Origin: Streptomyces sp. LUP47B
Lineage (GTDB): Bacteria > Actinomycetota > Actinomycetes > Streptomycetales > Streptomycetaceae
Direction: 5' to 3'
DNA length: 64,000 nucleotides
Assembly: GCF_001746295.1 (NCBI RefSeq)
Contig: NZ_MJAH01000005.1
Location: 241,723 to 305,722, forward strand
Shown: positions 15,631-25,601 of the stretch, in pieces
Layout: the number at the start of each line of letters is the position of its first letter
Numbering within the stretch: the first letter of the stretch is position 1
Notes under the pieces: model-generated
What the model was told of the DNA's origin: nothing
What the model saw: only the letters and a program-made list of their open reading frames with translations
Databases searched by the model: none
Translations under genes and position numbers: made by a program

Positions 15631-17979
15631 ATGCCCGACCCCAACGGTTCCCACGACCCGTATGTCCGCGTCCGCGGTGCCCGTGAGCACAATCTCCAAG
15701 GGGTGGATGTCGACATTCCGCGGGATGTGCTGGCCGTGTTCACGGGGGTGTCCGGGTCGGGGAAGTCGTCGCTGGCGTTCGGGACGATCTACGCGGAGGC
15801 TCAGCGGCGGTACTTCGAGTCGGTGGCTCCGTACGCGCGCCGGCTGATCCACCAGGTGGGCGCACCGAAGGTCGGGGAGATCACCGGACTGCCGCCCGCG
15901 GTCTCGCTCGAGCAACGCCGTTCGGCGCCGACGTCCCGCTCGTCAGTGGGGACCGTCACCAATCTCTCGAACTCGCTGCGCATGCTGTTCTCCCGGGCCG
16001 GTGACTACCCGCCCGGCGCCGAACGGCTCGACTCGGACTCCTTCTCCCCCAACACGGCGGCCGGCGCCTGCCCGGAGTGTCATGGCCTGGGCCGCGTCCA
16101 CCGTACGACCGAACAGTCGCTGGTCCCCGACCCGTCGCTGTCGATCCGGGAGGGCGCCATCGCCGCGTGGCCCGGTGCCTGGCAGGGCAAGAACCTGCGG
16201 GACATCCTCGACGCGCTCGGTTACGACGTGGACCGGCCCTGGCGTGAACTGCCCGCCGAGCAGCGGGAGTGGATCCTGTTCACCGACGAGCAGCCGGTCG
16301 TCACCGTGCACCCGGTGCGCGACGCGGACCGCATTCAACGCCCGTACCAGGGCACGTACATGAGCGCCCGCCGCTATGTCCTGAAGACGTTCGCGGACTC
16401 CAAGAGCCAGACTCTCAGGGCGAAGGCCGAGGGCTTTCTGGTCTCCGCCCCGTGCCCGGTCTGCGGCGGCAGCAGGCTGCGTCCGGAGGCGCTGGCGGTC
16501 ACCTTCGCGGGCCGCACGATCGCCGACTTCGCGGCACTGCCGCTGACCGAGCTGGCCGCCTCGCTGGTCGCCCGCGGCGAGACCGCGCGGTTCCTCACCG
16601 ACGACCTCAAGTCCCGCATCGTGCCCATCGTCGAGCTCGGTCTCGGCTATCTCAGCCTGGACCGCGCGACGCCCACCCTGTCCGCCGGTGAACTCCAACG
16701 GCTGCGGCTGGCCACCCAGTTGCGCTCCGGGCTGTTCGGAGTCGTGTACGTCCTCGACGAACCCTCCGCCGGGCTGCACCCCGCGGACACCGAGGCACTG
16801 CTGACCGTGCTGGCGCGGCTGAAGGCGGCCGGCAACTCGGTGTTCGTGGTGGAGCACCAGCTGGACGTCATGCGCGGGGCGGACTGGCTGGTGGACGTCG
16901 GGCCGCTGGCCGGTGAGCACGGCGGGCGGGTGCTGCACAGCGGCCCGGTGGAGCAGCTGGCCGAGGTCGCGGAATCGGCGACGGCCCGGTTCCTGTTCGA
17001 CCGCTCCCCCGTGGTGAAGCGCGAAGTGCGGCCCGGCCGCGGCTGGTTGACGGTCGGTCCGGTCGACCGGCACAACCTGCGCGGGGTGACGGCCGAGTTC
17101 CCGCTCGGCGTGTTCACCGCGGTGACCGGGGTGTCGGGCTCGGGCAAGTCCACGCTGGTCGGCGAGATCACGCAGGAGCGGGAGGGGGTGGGCCGTCTGG
17201 TCTCGGTCGACCAGAAGCCGATCGGCCGGACCCCGCGCTCCAACCTGGCGACCTACACGGGCCTGTTCGACGTCGTGCGCAAGGTCTTCGCCGGTACCGA
17301 CGAGGCACGTGAACGCGGTTACGGTGTCGGCCGGTTCTCCTTCAACGTGGCGGGAGGGCGCTGCGAGACCTGCCAGGGCGAGGGGTTCGTCAGCGTCGAG
17401 CTGCTCTTCCTGCCGAGCACGTACGCGCCCTGCCCGGACTGCGGCGGGGCCCGCTACAACCCGGCCACCCTCGAAGTGACGTACCGGGAACGGAACATCG
17501 CCCAGGTGCTCGACCTCACGGTGGAGTCGGCGGCGGACTTCTTCGCGGACACCCCGGCCGTGGCCCGCAGTCTGGCCACCCTCCTCGACGTCGGTCTCGG
17601 CTACCTCCGCCTCGGTCAGCCCGCCACCGAGCTCTCCGGCGGCGAGGCCCAGCGCATCAAGCTCGCGAGCGAACTCCAGCGCGTCCGCCGCGGCCACACC
17701 CTGTACCTCCTCGACGAACCCACGACGGGTCTCCACCCGGCCGACGTGGAGGTCCTCATGCGCCAACTCCACGGCCTCGTCGACGCCGGTCACACGGTGA
17801 TCGTCGTCGAGCACGACATGTCGGTCGTGGCGGACGCGGACTGGGTGATCGACCTGGGGCCGGGCGGCGGGAACGCCGGCGGACGGATCGTGGCGGCGGG
17901 GACTCCGGAGCACGTGGCCGGCGTGGAGGGGAGTGCCACGGCCCCCTATCTGGCCAGGGCACTGACGTCGGGCACCTGA
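15631..17979 (+). CDS. UvrA-like ABC ATPase (short UvrA2-type)
   Basis: 782-residue twin ABC ATPase of the UvrA family. Two Walker A motifs (TGVSGSGKS at about 38-46 and again near 500), two ABC signatures (LSAGELQRLRLA and LSGGEAQRIKLA), two Walker B motifs (YVLDEPSAGLHP and YLLDEPTTGLHP) and zinc-finger CxxC pairs (CPEC, CPVC, CETC, CPDC) are all intact. It is about 170 residues shorter than housekeeping UvrA (about 950), and the sequence after the first Walker A passes quickly to FESVAPYARRLI, suggesting that the UvrB-binding insertion is missing or reduced. Such UvrA2 proteins are linked to tolerance of DNA-binding drugs. It is convergent with olsA with no gap. Confidence 0.9.
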   Translation: MPDPNGSHDPYVRVRGAREHNLQGVDVDIPRDVLAVFTGVSGSGKSSLAFGTIYAEAQRRYFESVAPYARRLIHQVGAPKVGEITGLPPAVSLEQRRSAPTSRSSVGTVTNLSNSLRMLFSRAGDYPPGAERLDSDSFSPNTAAGACPECHGLGRVHRTTEQSLVPDPSLSIREGAIAAWPGAWQGKNLRDILDALGYDVDRPWRELPAEQREWILFTDEQPVVTVHPVRDADRIQRPYQGTYMSARRYVLKTFADSKSQTLRAKAEGFLVSAPCPVCGGSRLRPEALAVTFAGRTIADFAALPLTELAASLVARGETARFLTDDLKSRIVPIVELGLGYLSLDRATPTLSAGELQRLRLATQLRSGLFGVVYVLDEPSAGLHPADTEALLTVLARLKAAGNSVFVVEHQLDVMRGADWLVDVGPLAGEHGGRVLHSGPVEQLAEVAESATARFLFDRSPVVKREVRPGRGWLTVGPVDRHNLRGVTAEFPLGVFTAVTGVSGSGKSTLVGEITQEREGVGRLVSVDQKPIGRTPRSNLATYTGLFDVVRKVFAGTDEARERGYGVGRFSFNVAGGRCETCQGEGFVSVELLFLPSTYAPCPDCGGARYNPATLEVTYRERNIAQVLDLTVESAADFFADTPAVARSLATLLDVGLGYLRLGQPATELSGGEAQRIKLASELQRVRRGHTLYLLDEPTTGLHPADVEVLMRQLHGLVDAGHTVIVVEHDMSVVADADWVIDLGPGGGNAGGRIVAAGTPEHVAGVEGSATAPYLARALTSGT

Positions 17980-18882
17980 CTATGGGGTGCCCGACGGTGA
18001 CCGCCTCCACCGCGTGCCGGCAGGCTCATGGCTGTTGCCCGTCGGGCGGTCGGCCTCGCCGCCGTGGCCGTCGGGGTGCCGGTCGGCGGTGTGCTGCCCG
18101 GTCCGCCCGTGGCACGAGCACGACTGCGCCGCCCGGGCCAGTGAGCGGCGGTCGGGGTGGCTGCCCGGGGTGACGGGGTCCACGACCTCCACCTCGGCCA
18201 TCAGGCCCCGTGCCGACACCACCCGCCACACCGACGTGAGCAGGGAGTCGTCGCCGATGAAGGCGGGGGCCGTACTGGATCCGCCGTCGACAAGGCGGTA
18301 CCGCAGACTCACCGGCTGGACGGGCACCCCGGCGTCCAGGGCCGCCTGGAACACCGCGCGACGGAAGTGGCCCTGGGCGCGACCGCACCAGGTGCTGCCC
18401 TCGGGGAAGACGGCGACCGCGGCGCCCCCGCGCAGCGCGTCGGCGATCCGGGCGACCGTGTCCGGGAGGGCACGCAGCCGGTCCCTCTCGATGAACAGCG
18501 CGCCGCTGCGGGCCGTCAGCCATCCCGCCACGGGCCACTGCCGGATCTCGGACTTGGCGAGCATCCGCGCGGGGCGTACCGCGGCGAGCAGCGGGATGTC
18601 CAGCCAGGAGATGTGGTTGGCGACCAGGAGCACCCCGCCCGAAGGCGTGGCGGCGCCGGACATGCGGACCCGGACCCCCGAGGCCCGCACCACCGCCCGG
18701 CACCACCACCTGACCGCGTCGGCCGGGATCAACCGGCCGACCGGCAGCAACGCGATCCCGGCGAGCAGCACCGAAGTGACCGCGAGGAGCCGCAGCACGG
18801 CACGGGGTACGGCCGTGGCGACCCCCGTCCGCTCCACACACGCCCCCGGGGTGCAGGGCGCGCTGGGCAGCCAGACGCTCAT
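17980..18882 (-). CDS. olsA: 1-acyl-sn-glycerol-3-phosphate acyltransferase family, OlsA-type
   Basis: 300-residue PlsC-fold acyltransferase. The catalytic HxxxxD box is NHISWLD and the phosphate-binding motif is FPEGSTW. An N-terminal hydrophobic stretch (about 25-50) tethers it to the membrane. The gene directly follows an OlsB-type N-acyltransferase with a TGATG stop-start overlap, so it is read as OlsA, which O-acylates lyso-ornithine lipid. The C-terminal 50 residues are His/Gly-rich and poorly conserved but keep normal G/C third positions, so no frameshift is indicated. A general lysophosphatidic acid acyltransferase role is the alternative. Confidence 0.82.
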   Translation of the reverse strand: MSVWLPSAPCTPGACVERTGVATAVPRAVLRLLAVTSVLLAGIALLPVGRLIPADAVRWWCRAVVRASGVRVRMSGAATPSGGVLLVANHISWLDIPLLAAVRPARMLAKSEIRQWPVAGWLTARSGALFIERDRLRALPDTVARIADALRGGAAVAVFPEGSTWCGRAQGHFRRAVFQAALDAGVPVQPVSLRYRLVDGGSSTAPAFIGDDSLLTSVWRVVSARGLMAEVEVVDPVTPGSHPDRRSLARAAQSCSCHGRTGQHTADRHPDGHGGEADRPTGNSHEPAGTRWRRSPSGTP

Positions 18883-19652
18883 CAGGCCGGGGCGAGCGAG
18901 AGGAAGTGCCGCAGATAGCGGGCGTTGACCCGGCGCATCGACAGCAGCACGTACATGTCGGCGACCCCGAAGTCCGGGTCGTGGGCGGGCTGACCGCACA
19001 CCCAGGCGCCGAGGCGGAGGTAGCCGCGCAGCAGCGGGGGCAGCTCGGTGTGGGCGGCGGGCGTCCCCTCGGCCGGCTCCCAGGGCAGCAGGGGCCGTAC
19101 CCGGAACTCCTCGGGAGCCAGGTACTTGGTGCGCACCCGGTCCCAGGTACCGGCCGCGAGGGCGCCCCCGTCGGCGAGCGGGACCGAGCAGCAGCCGGCC
19201 AGCCAGTCGTGGCCGCGGTCCACCATGTAGCGGGCGATCCCGGCCCAGATGAGACCGATGACGGCGCCGTCGCGGTGGTCGGGGTGCACGCAGGAACGGC
19301 CGACCTCGACGAGACCCGGGCGGATCGCGTCGAGCGACGCGAGGTCGAACTCGCCCTCCGAGTAGAGGCGTCCGGCCACCGCGGCCCGCTCCGGGGGCAG
19401 CAGCCGGTAGGTGCCGACGACCTGGCCGGTCACGGTGTCACGGACGAGCAGGTGGTCGCAGTAGGCGTCGAAGCCGTCCACGTCGAGGCCGGGTTCCGGG
19501 GTGGCCAGGAGGGCGCCCATCTCCCCGGCGAACACGTCGTGCCGCAGCCGCTGCGCGGCCCGTACGTCGTCCTCGTCGCGGGCCAGGGTGACGGTGTAGC
19601 GGGTGGGGGCGACGCTCTGCGGGGGACGGTCCAGGGTGGAAACGCCGTTCAT
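18882..19652 (-). CDS. olsB: L-ornithine N-alpha-acyltransferase OlsB-type (GNAT fold)
   Basis: 256-residue acyltransferase of the OlsB/hemolysin-like GNAT group (PF13444 type), expected to transfer a 3-hydroxyacyl chain to the alpha-amino group of ornithine, giving lyso-ornithine lipid. Motifs are RLRHDVFAGEMG, the GTYRLLPPERA strand and GRSCVHPDHRDG. With olsA it forms a two-gene ornithine-lipid operon, phosphate-free membrane lipids often made under stress or phosphate limitation. The ATG at 19652 is preceded by a GGAGAG ribosome binding site. No PHO box was identified. Confidence 0.83.
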   Translation of the reverse strand: MNGVSTLDRPPQSVAPTRYTVTLARDEDDVRAAQRLRHDVFAGEMGALLATPEPGLDVDGFDAYCDHLLVRDTVTGQVVGTYRLLPPERAAVAGRLYSEGEFDLASLDAIRPGLVEVGRSCVHPDHRDGAVIGLIWAGIARYMVDRGHDWLAGCCSVPLADGGALAAGTWDRVRTKYLAPEEFRVRPLLPWEPAEGTPAAHTELPPLLRGYLRLGAWVCGQPAHDPDFGVADMYVLLSMRRVNARYLRHFLSLAPA

Positions 19653-19874
19653 GGCACTCTCCAGGTCACAGGCGGAGGCGGCGAGCGGTGCCGCTGTCCC
19701 TGTTCTCCCGACGCCGGTTGGCGTGTACGTGACGGATGCCGAGAGCGCGGATGTGCGGAGGCTGAACGGCTCGGGCAAGGTGTCCGGGGCCTCCGACTCC
19801 GTCGACCGGCCGGTGTCCCGCCGGTGTCCGGAGCAAGGCCGACCTGATCGATGCGGCGTTCTCCACGTGACCTT

Positions 19875-19911
19875 GGCGGGGCCGGACCTGAGCACCACGT
19901 CCGGCCCCGCC
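19875..19911. terminator. Hairpin terminator after sdhB
   Basis: GGCGGGGCCGGAC (19875-19887) and GTCCGGCCCCGCC (19899-19911) form a perfect 13-bp stem around an 11-nt loop, 28 bp beyond the sdhB stop on the reverse strand. The remaining gap to olsB (19653-19874) holds only that gene's upstream region. Confidence 0.82.
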
Positions 19912-19938
19912 CGTCCGCACCTTGTCGGCGAACGTCTC

Positions 19939-20684
19939 TCAGCGCCTGGCGACCTTCCGGGTCGCCCGCAGCCATTCCTTGTTCATGCTGGTGATGGAGA
20001 CCAGCGGAATCCCCTTGGGACAGGCCGTCGCGCACTCACCCGCCAACGTGCAGCCGCCGAAGCCCTCCTCGTCCATCTGCTCCACCATGTCGAGAACCCT
20101 GGTCTCCCGCTCCGGTGCCCCCTGCGGCAGCACGTTCAGGTGGTTCACCTTCGCCGAGGTGAACAACATGGCCGCCCCGTTGGGACATGCGGCGACACAC
20201 GCCCCGCAGCCGATGCACTCGGCGTGCTCGAAGGCGAGGTCGGCGTCGGGCTTGGGTACCGGCGTGGCATGCGCTTCCGGAGCCGCCCCGGTGGGCGCGG
20301 TGATGTATCCCCCGGCCTGGATGATCCGGTCGAAGGCCGACCGGTCCACGACCAGGTCCTTGATCACCGGGAACGCGGACGCCCGCCACGGCTCCACGTC
20401 GATCGTGTCGCCGTCCGAGAAGGACCGCATGTGCAGCTGGCAGGTGGTCGTCCGCTCGGGTCCGTGGGCGTCGCCGTTGATGACGAGCGAGCACGCGCCG
20501 CAGATGCCCTCACGGCAGTCGTGGTCGAAGGCCACCGGATCCTCACCGCGCAGGATGAGCTCCTCGTTGAGGGTGTCCAGCATCTCCAGGAAGGACATGT
20601 CGGACGAGATGCCGTCCACCTCGTACGTGGACATCGCGCCGTCGGCGTCGGCGTTCTTCTGTCGCCAGACGCGCAGGGTGAGCT

Positions 20685-20688
<4 letters not shown>
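19939..20688 (-). CDS. sdhB: Succinate dehydrogenase/fumarate reductase iron-sulfur subunit
   Basis: 249-residue iron-sulfur subunit that passes electrons from SdhA to quinone. The N-terminal plant-type ferredoxin domain carries the [2Fe-2S] cysteines (CREGICGACS and the later TTCQLH). The C-terminal domain has CIGCGACVAACP and CTLAGECATACPKGI for the [4Fe-4S] and [3Fe-4S] clusters. Its ATG overlaps the sdhA stop (ATGA). It is the last gene of sdhCAB and is followed by a strong hairpin. Confidence 0.94.
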
Positions 20689-22631
<1,943 letters not shown>

Positions 22632-22633
22632 GT

Positions 22634-23341
22634 TCAGCTCACCACTCCGGTCATGACACCCACGGGCACGGCGATGAAGCCGGCCGTGAGCAGCAGTGCG
22701 AGGACATTGGCGACGGCCTTGAGGGCACGGTCGCGGGTGCGGCTGCCGACGCCGAGGGTCTGCGCGGCACTCCAGAAGCCGTGCCGGACGTGCAGGCCGA
22801 GGGCGAGCATCGCGACGATGTAGATGACGTTGCCGTACCAGGTGGAGAAGGTGTCCACGACGTTCTGGTACGGGTGGCCCTCCTGGAAGCCGCCGGAGTG
22901 CACGGTGCCGGTCGTCAGGTCGAGGATGTGCCACACGATGAACAGGCCGAGGATGGTCCCGCCCCAGCGCATGGTGCGTGTCGCGTAGCTCGCCCGCGGC
23001 TTCTTGTGGACGTACTTGCCGGGCCGGGCCCTGATGTCGCGGCGGCTGAGCTGGTAGGCCGAGACGGCGTGCGCGACGACGGCGACGACCAGGACGATCC
23101 GGATGAGCCAGAGCGTCCACTCGTAGTGCATGAACGGTTCCCCGACCGTGCGCAGCCAGTGCGCGTAGTGGTTGAACTCGCCCGCCCCGAAGAAGATCTT
23201 CAGGTTGCCGATCATGTGAACGACCAGGTAGAGCAGCATGATCAGGCCGCTGACGGCCATCACGGTCTTCTTGCCGACGGAGCTGTCCCACACGGTGCGT
23301 GCCATGGACGGCCGTCGGTCCGTCCGCGTTGCCAGAGCCAT
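22634..23341 (-). CDS. sdhC: Succinate dehydrogenase cytochrome b subunit
   Basis: 235-residue membrane anchor with five hydrophobic segments (about 25-45, 76-96, 125-145, 165-185, 207-232) and several intramembrane histidines (LVVHMIGN, VAHAVSAY, VWHILDL, GLHVRHG) able to hold b-type haem. A single fused C subunit, rather than separate C and D, matches the type B succinate:menaquinone enzymes. It is the first gene of sdhCAB, with its promoter in the 84-bp gap shared with a divergent LysR regulator. Confidence 0.92.
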   Translation of the reverse strand: MALATRTDRRPSMARTVWDSSVGKKTVMAVSGLIMLLYLVVHMIGNLKIFFGAGEFNHYAHWLRTVGEPFMHYEWTLWLIRIVLVVAVVAHAVSAYQLSRRDIRARPGKYVHKKPRASYATRTMRWGGTILGLFIVWHILDLTTGTVHSGGFQEGHPYQNVVDTFSTWYGNVIYIVAMLALGLHVRHGFWSAAQTLGVGSRTRDRALKAVANVLALLLTAGFIAVPVGVMTGVVS

Positions 23342-23401
23342 GGGTCAAGACGCTAGAGCCGAACGAGCCGATCGGTCCAAGACATGGTCCGGCTTGATTC
23401 C

Positions 23402-23416
23402 ATAGAGAGCGACTAT
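23402..23416. promoter_or_regulatory. LysR-type binding site (ATAG-N7-CTAT)
   Basis: ATAG (23402-23405) and CTAT (23413-23416) form an inverted repeat that contains the T-N11-A core of LysR-family sites. It lies 10 bp before the lysR start and 60 bp from sdhC, in the shared 84-bp divergent promoter region, so the adjacent regulator probably controls itself and/or sdhCAB. Confidence 0.65.
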
Positions 23417-23425
23417 CGTAAGGGG

Positions 23426-24313
23426 ATGCAGTTCCAGCAGCTCCAGTACTTCGTGGCGGTCGCCGAGACCCGGCACTTCACCCGCGCCGCCGACCTCGTC
23501 CATGTGGCGCAGCCGTCCCTGTCCCAGCAGATCAAGGCCCTTGAGCGGGAGCTCGGGGCCGACCTCTTCCTGCGGGCGCGCGGCAACATCGCCCTCACCG
23601 ACGCGGGCGAGGCCCTGCTGCCGCTGGCCCGCCGCATCCTGGCCGACGCCGACACCGCCCGGCACGAGGTGCAGGAGCTGGTGCAGCTGCGCAGCGGCCG
23701 GGTCCGGCTCGGCGCGACCCCGAGCCTGTGCACCGGTCTGCTGCCGGACGTGCTGCGCGCCTTCCACGACCGCTATCCCGGCATCCGGCTGATGATCGAG
23801 GAGGGCGGCTCCCACGATCTCGTACGGCTGCTCGCGCGCGGCGCCCTCGACCTGGCCCTGGTGGTCCTCCCGCTGCCGTCGCCGTCCCCGGCGCTGACGA
23901 CGGTGGAGCTGCTGCACGAGGACCTGGTCGTCGTGTCCTCGCCGGAGGCACCGGCCCCGGGTGGCCCGGGACGCCGTACCGTGCGCGTCGCCGACCTGGA
24001 GAGCGAGCCCCTGGTGATGTTCCGGCACGGCTACGACCTGCGCGAACTGACCGTGGCCGCATGCCGCGCCGAGGGCTTCGAGCCGGACTTCGCGGTGGAG
24101 GGCGGGGAGATGGACGCGGTACTGGGCTTCGTTCGGGCGGGCCTGGGCGTGGCCGTCGTACCGCGCATGGTCGCCACCCGCTCGGGGCGGGGGCTGCGGG
24201 TCACCCCGCTCGCCCGGCCCGGCCTGCGCCGGACGATCGCGCTGGCCCACCGCAGCGATGTGGCTCCGCCGCGGGCGGCACGGGAGTTGCAGCGGATGCT
24301 CCTGGAGCGGTGA
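23426..24313 (+). CDS. LysR-family transcriptional regulator
   Basis: 295-residue LysR-type regulator. The N-terminal winged helix-turn-helix (about 1-60) includes QLQYFVAVAETRHFTRAA and AQPSLSQQIKALEREL. The effector domain (about 90-290) has LRLGATPSL-type strands and GLGVAVVPRM. The paired cysteines of OxyR are not present in the expected context, so it is not called OxyR despite the ATAG-N7-CTAT site next to it. ATG at 23426 follows AAGGGG. It is divergent from sdhCAB, which is its likely target. Confidence 0.9.
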   Translation: MQFQQLQYFVAVAETRHFTRAADLVHVAQPSLSQQIKALERELGADLFLRARGNIALTDAGEALLPLARRILADADTARHEVQELVQLRSGRVRLGATPSLCTGLLPDVLRAFHDRYPGIRLMIEEGGSHDLVRLLARGALDLALVVLPLPSPSPALTTVELLHEDLVVVSSPEAPAPGGPGRRTVRVADLESEPLVMFRHGYDLRELTVAACRAEGFEPDFAVEGGEMDAVLGFVRAGLGVAVVPRMVATRSGRGLRVTPLARPGLRRTIALAHRSDVAPPRAARELQRMLLER

Positions 24314-24354
24314 GCGGTCGTAGCATGGGGTTTTCTCAGACGGGGTGGGCGGGG

Positions 24355-25587
24355 ATGAAGCGGCAGATCGTTGCGGTGGGCGCGGCACTGCTGGTGCTGG
24401 TGGGGTGTGCGGGGAACACCTCGTCCGGCGGACCGAAGGGCCCGGCGGTCGCCTCGCCGTCCGGTGACTCCGGGCCGACGGTGGAGACGACCTCGAGGTC
24501 CGTCTCCGGCCCGTGGCGCGCGTGGACGGCGTCCCTCTCCAGCCGGGAGGCCCACGGCAGTTGCGGCTCGACGGCGCACCAGGTGGTGTGCGCGACGAAC
24601 TCCGGCGGATTCGTGGGGCGTTCGCGGGCCGACGGCCGTATCACCTGGACCGTGCCCGCGGGCGACCACGGCAAGAGCGCCGGACTGGTCGTCGACGCGG
24701 CCGACGAACGGGCCGTGACCGGGGTCGCGGGCAGGCTCCGCGCGGCGAACCTGCGGACGGGCGCGCAGGCGTGGACCCATCAACTGCGCACCGGTCGCAC
24801 CTACTTGGCTCTCGGCGCTGCCGACGGGATCGTCTACGCTCTCGACGCACCGGATCCCTTCACCGGCACCGCCGCCCTCGACGCCGTTCGCGCATCCGAC
24901 GGCACGCCCCTCTGGCACCGGACCGTCGCCTGGAGCACGGGCGAACCCCTGGCCGCCTTCCGGGGCCGCGTCTACACGGCCGACGGCACCCGGGTCACCG
25001 CCCGGGACGCCCGCACCGGCGACACCGTGGCGACCAGCCCCACGGGCGTCGAGTGCCCGCATCTCGTCACCGGCGGCCACTACCTGGTCTGCACCGGCAG
25101 CCCGTTCTCCGCCGGGGACACCTTCCCGCCCATGCGGCGCCTGGATCCGGCGACGCTGAGGCCGCTGCCGACCCCGAGGAACACGATCGACAAGCCCGTA
25201 CGCGGGGTGATCTCCGACGACGGGGTCCTGGTGCTGTACGAGGCCGGCGCTGAGGACACGAGCGCGGGCAACTGGTTCGCGTACGACCTCGAGAACGACC
25301 GCAAGCTGTGGAGCACGTACGCCACCGAGGCGGACGCCGCCGTGGCAGGCGGCCGGTTCGTGACCTTCACCCCCGTCAACGACCGCACCAGGCGGGGCCG
25401 CGTGCTCACGATCGACCTGCACGCCGGTCCGCACGGGACCGGAACCGCAGCGCCCCGCATGTCCGCGGCGTACTCGCAGACCAGAGGCGGCGAACACCCC
25501 GTCTTCGTCGCGCCGGGCAGGGACACGGGCCACATCGTCGTCATGGCCCGTACCCACGGTTCCCTGCGCTCGCTGCCGCTGCCCTAG
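24355..25587 (+). CDS. PQQ-like beta-propeller lipoprotein
   Basis: 410-residue lipoprotein with a signal peptide whose lipobox is LVLVGC (Cys near residue 19). A Ser/Gly/Pro-rich linker follows, then about six propeller blades containing PQQ-type repeats such as DGRITWTVP, TGAQAWTHQ and DGTPLWHRT. Such domains serve as scaffolds or ligand-binding modules outside the membrane. It starts 41 bp after lysR and may be cotranscribed. Its stop is 14 bp from the stop of convergent rmdA. No catalytic residues are apparent. Confidence 0.83.
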   Translation: MKRQIVAVGAALLVLVGCAGNTSSGGPKGPAVASPSGDSGPTVETTSRSVSGPWRAWTASLSSREAHGSCGSTAHQVVCATNSGGFVGRSRADGRITWTVPAGDHGKSAGLVVDAADERAVTGVAGRLRAANLRTGAQAWTHQLRTGRTYLALGAADGIVYALDAPDPFTGTAALDAVRASDGTPLWHRTVAWSTGEPLAAFRGRVYTADGTRVTARDARTGDTVATSPTGVECPHLVTGGHYLVCTGSPFSAGDTFPPMRRLDPATLRPLPTPRNTIDKPVRGVISDDGVLVLYEAGAEDTSAGNWFAYDLENDRKLWSTYATEADAAVAGGRFVTFTPVNDRTRRGRVLTIDLHAGPHGTGTAAPRMSAAYSQTRGGEHPVFVAPGRDTGHIVVMARTHGSLRSLPLP

Positions 25588-25601
25588 GAACGGAGCGGGG
25601 C

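Noticed and set aside
17980..18120. Frameshift in the olsA tail
   Set aside because: The His-rich C-terminus looks odd but keeps G/C-ending codons to near the stop, and the alternative frames are Arg/Pro shadows.
23402..23416. OxyR regulon site with the LysR gene as oxyR
   Set aside because: The ATAG-N7-CTAT form fits, but the regulator lacks the paired redox cysteines of OxyR.
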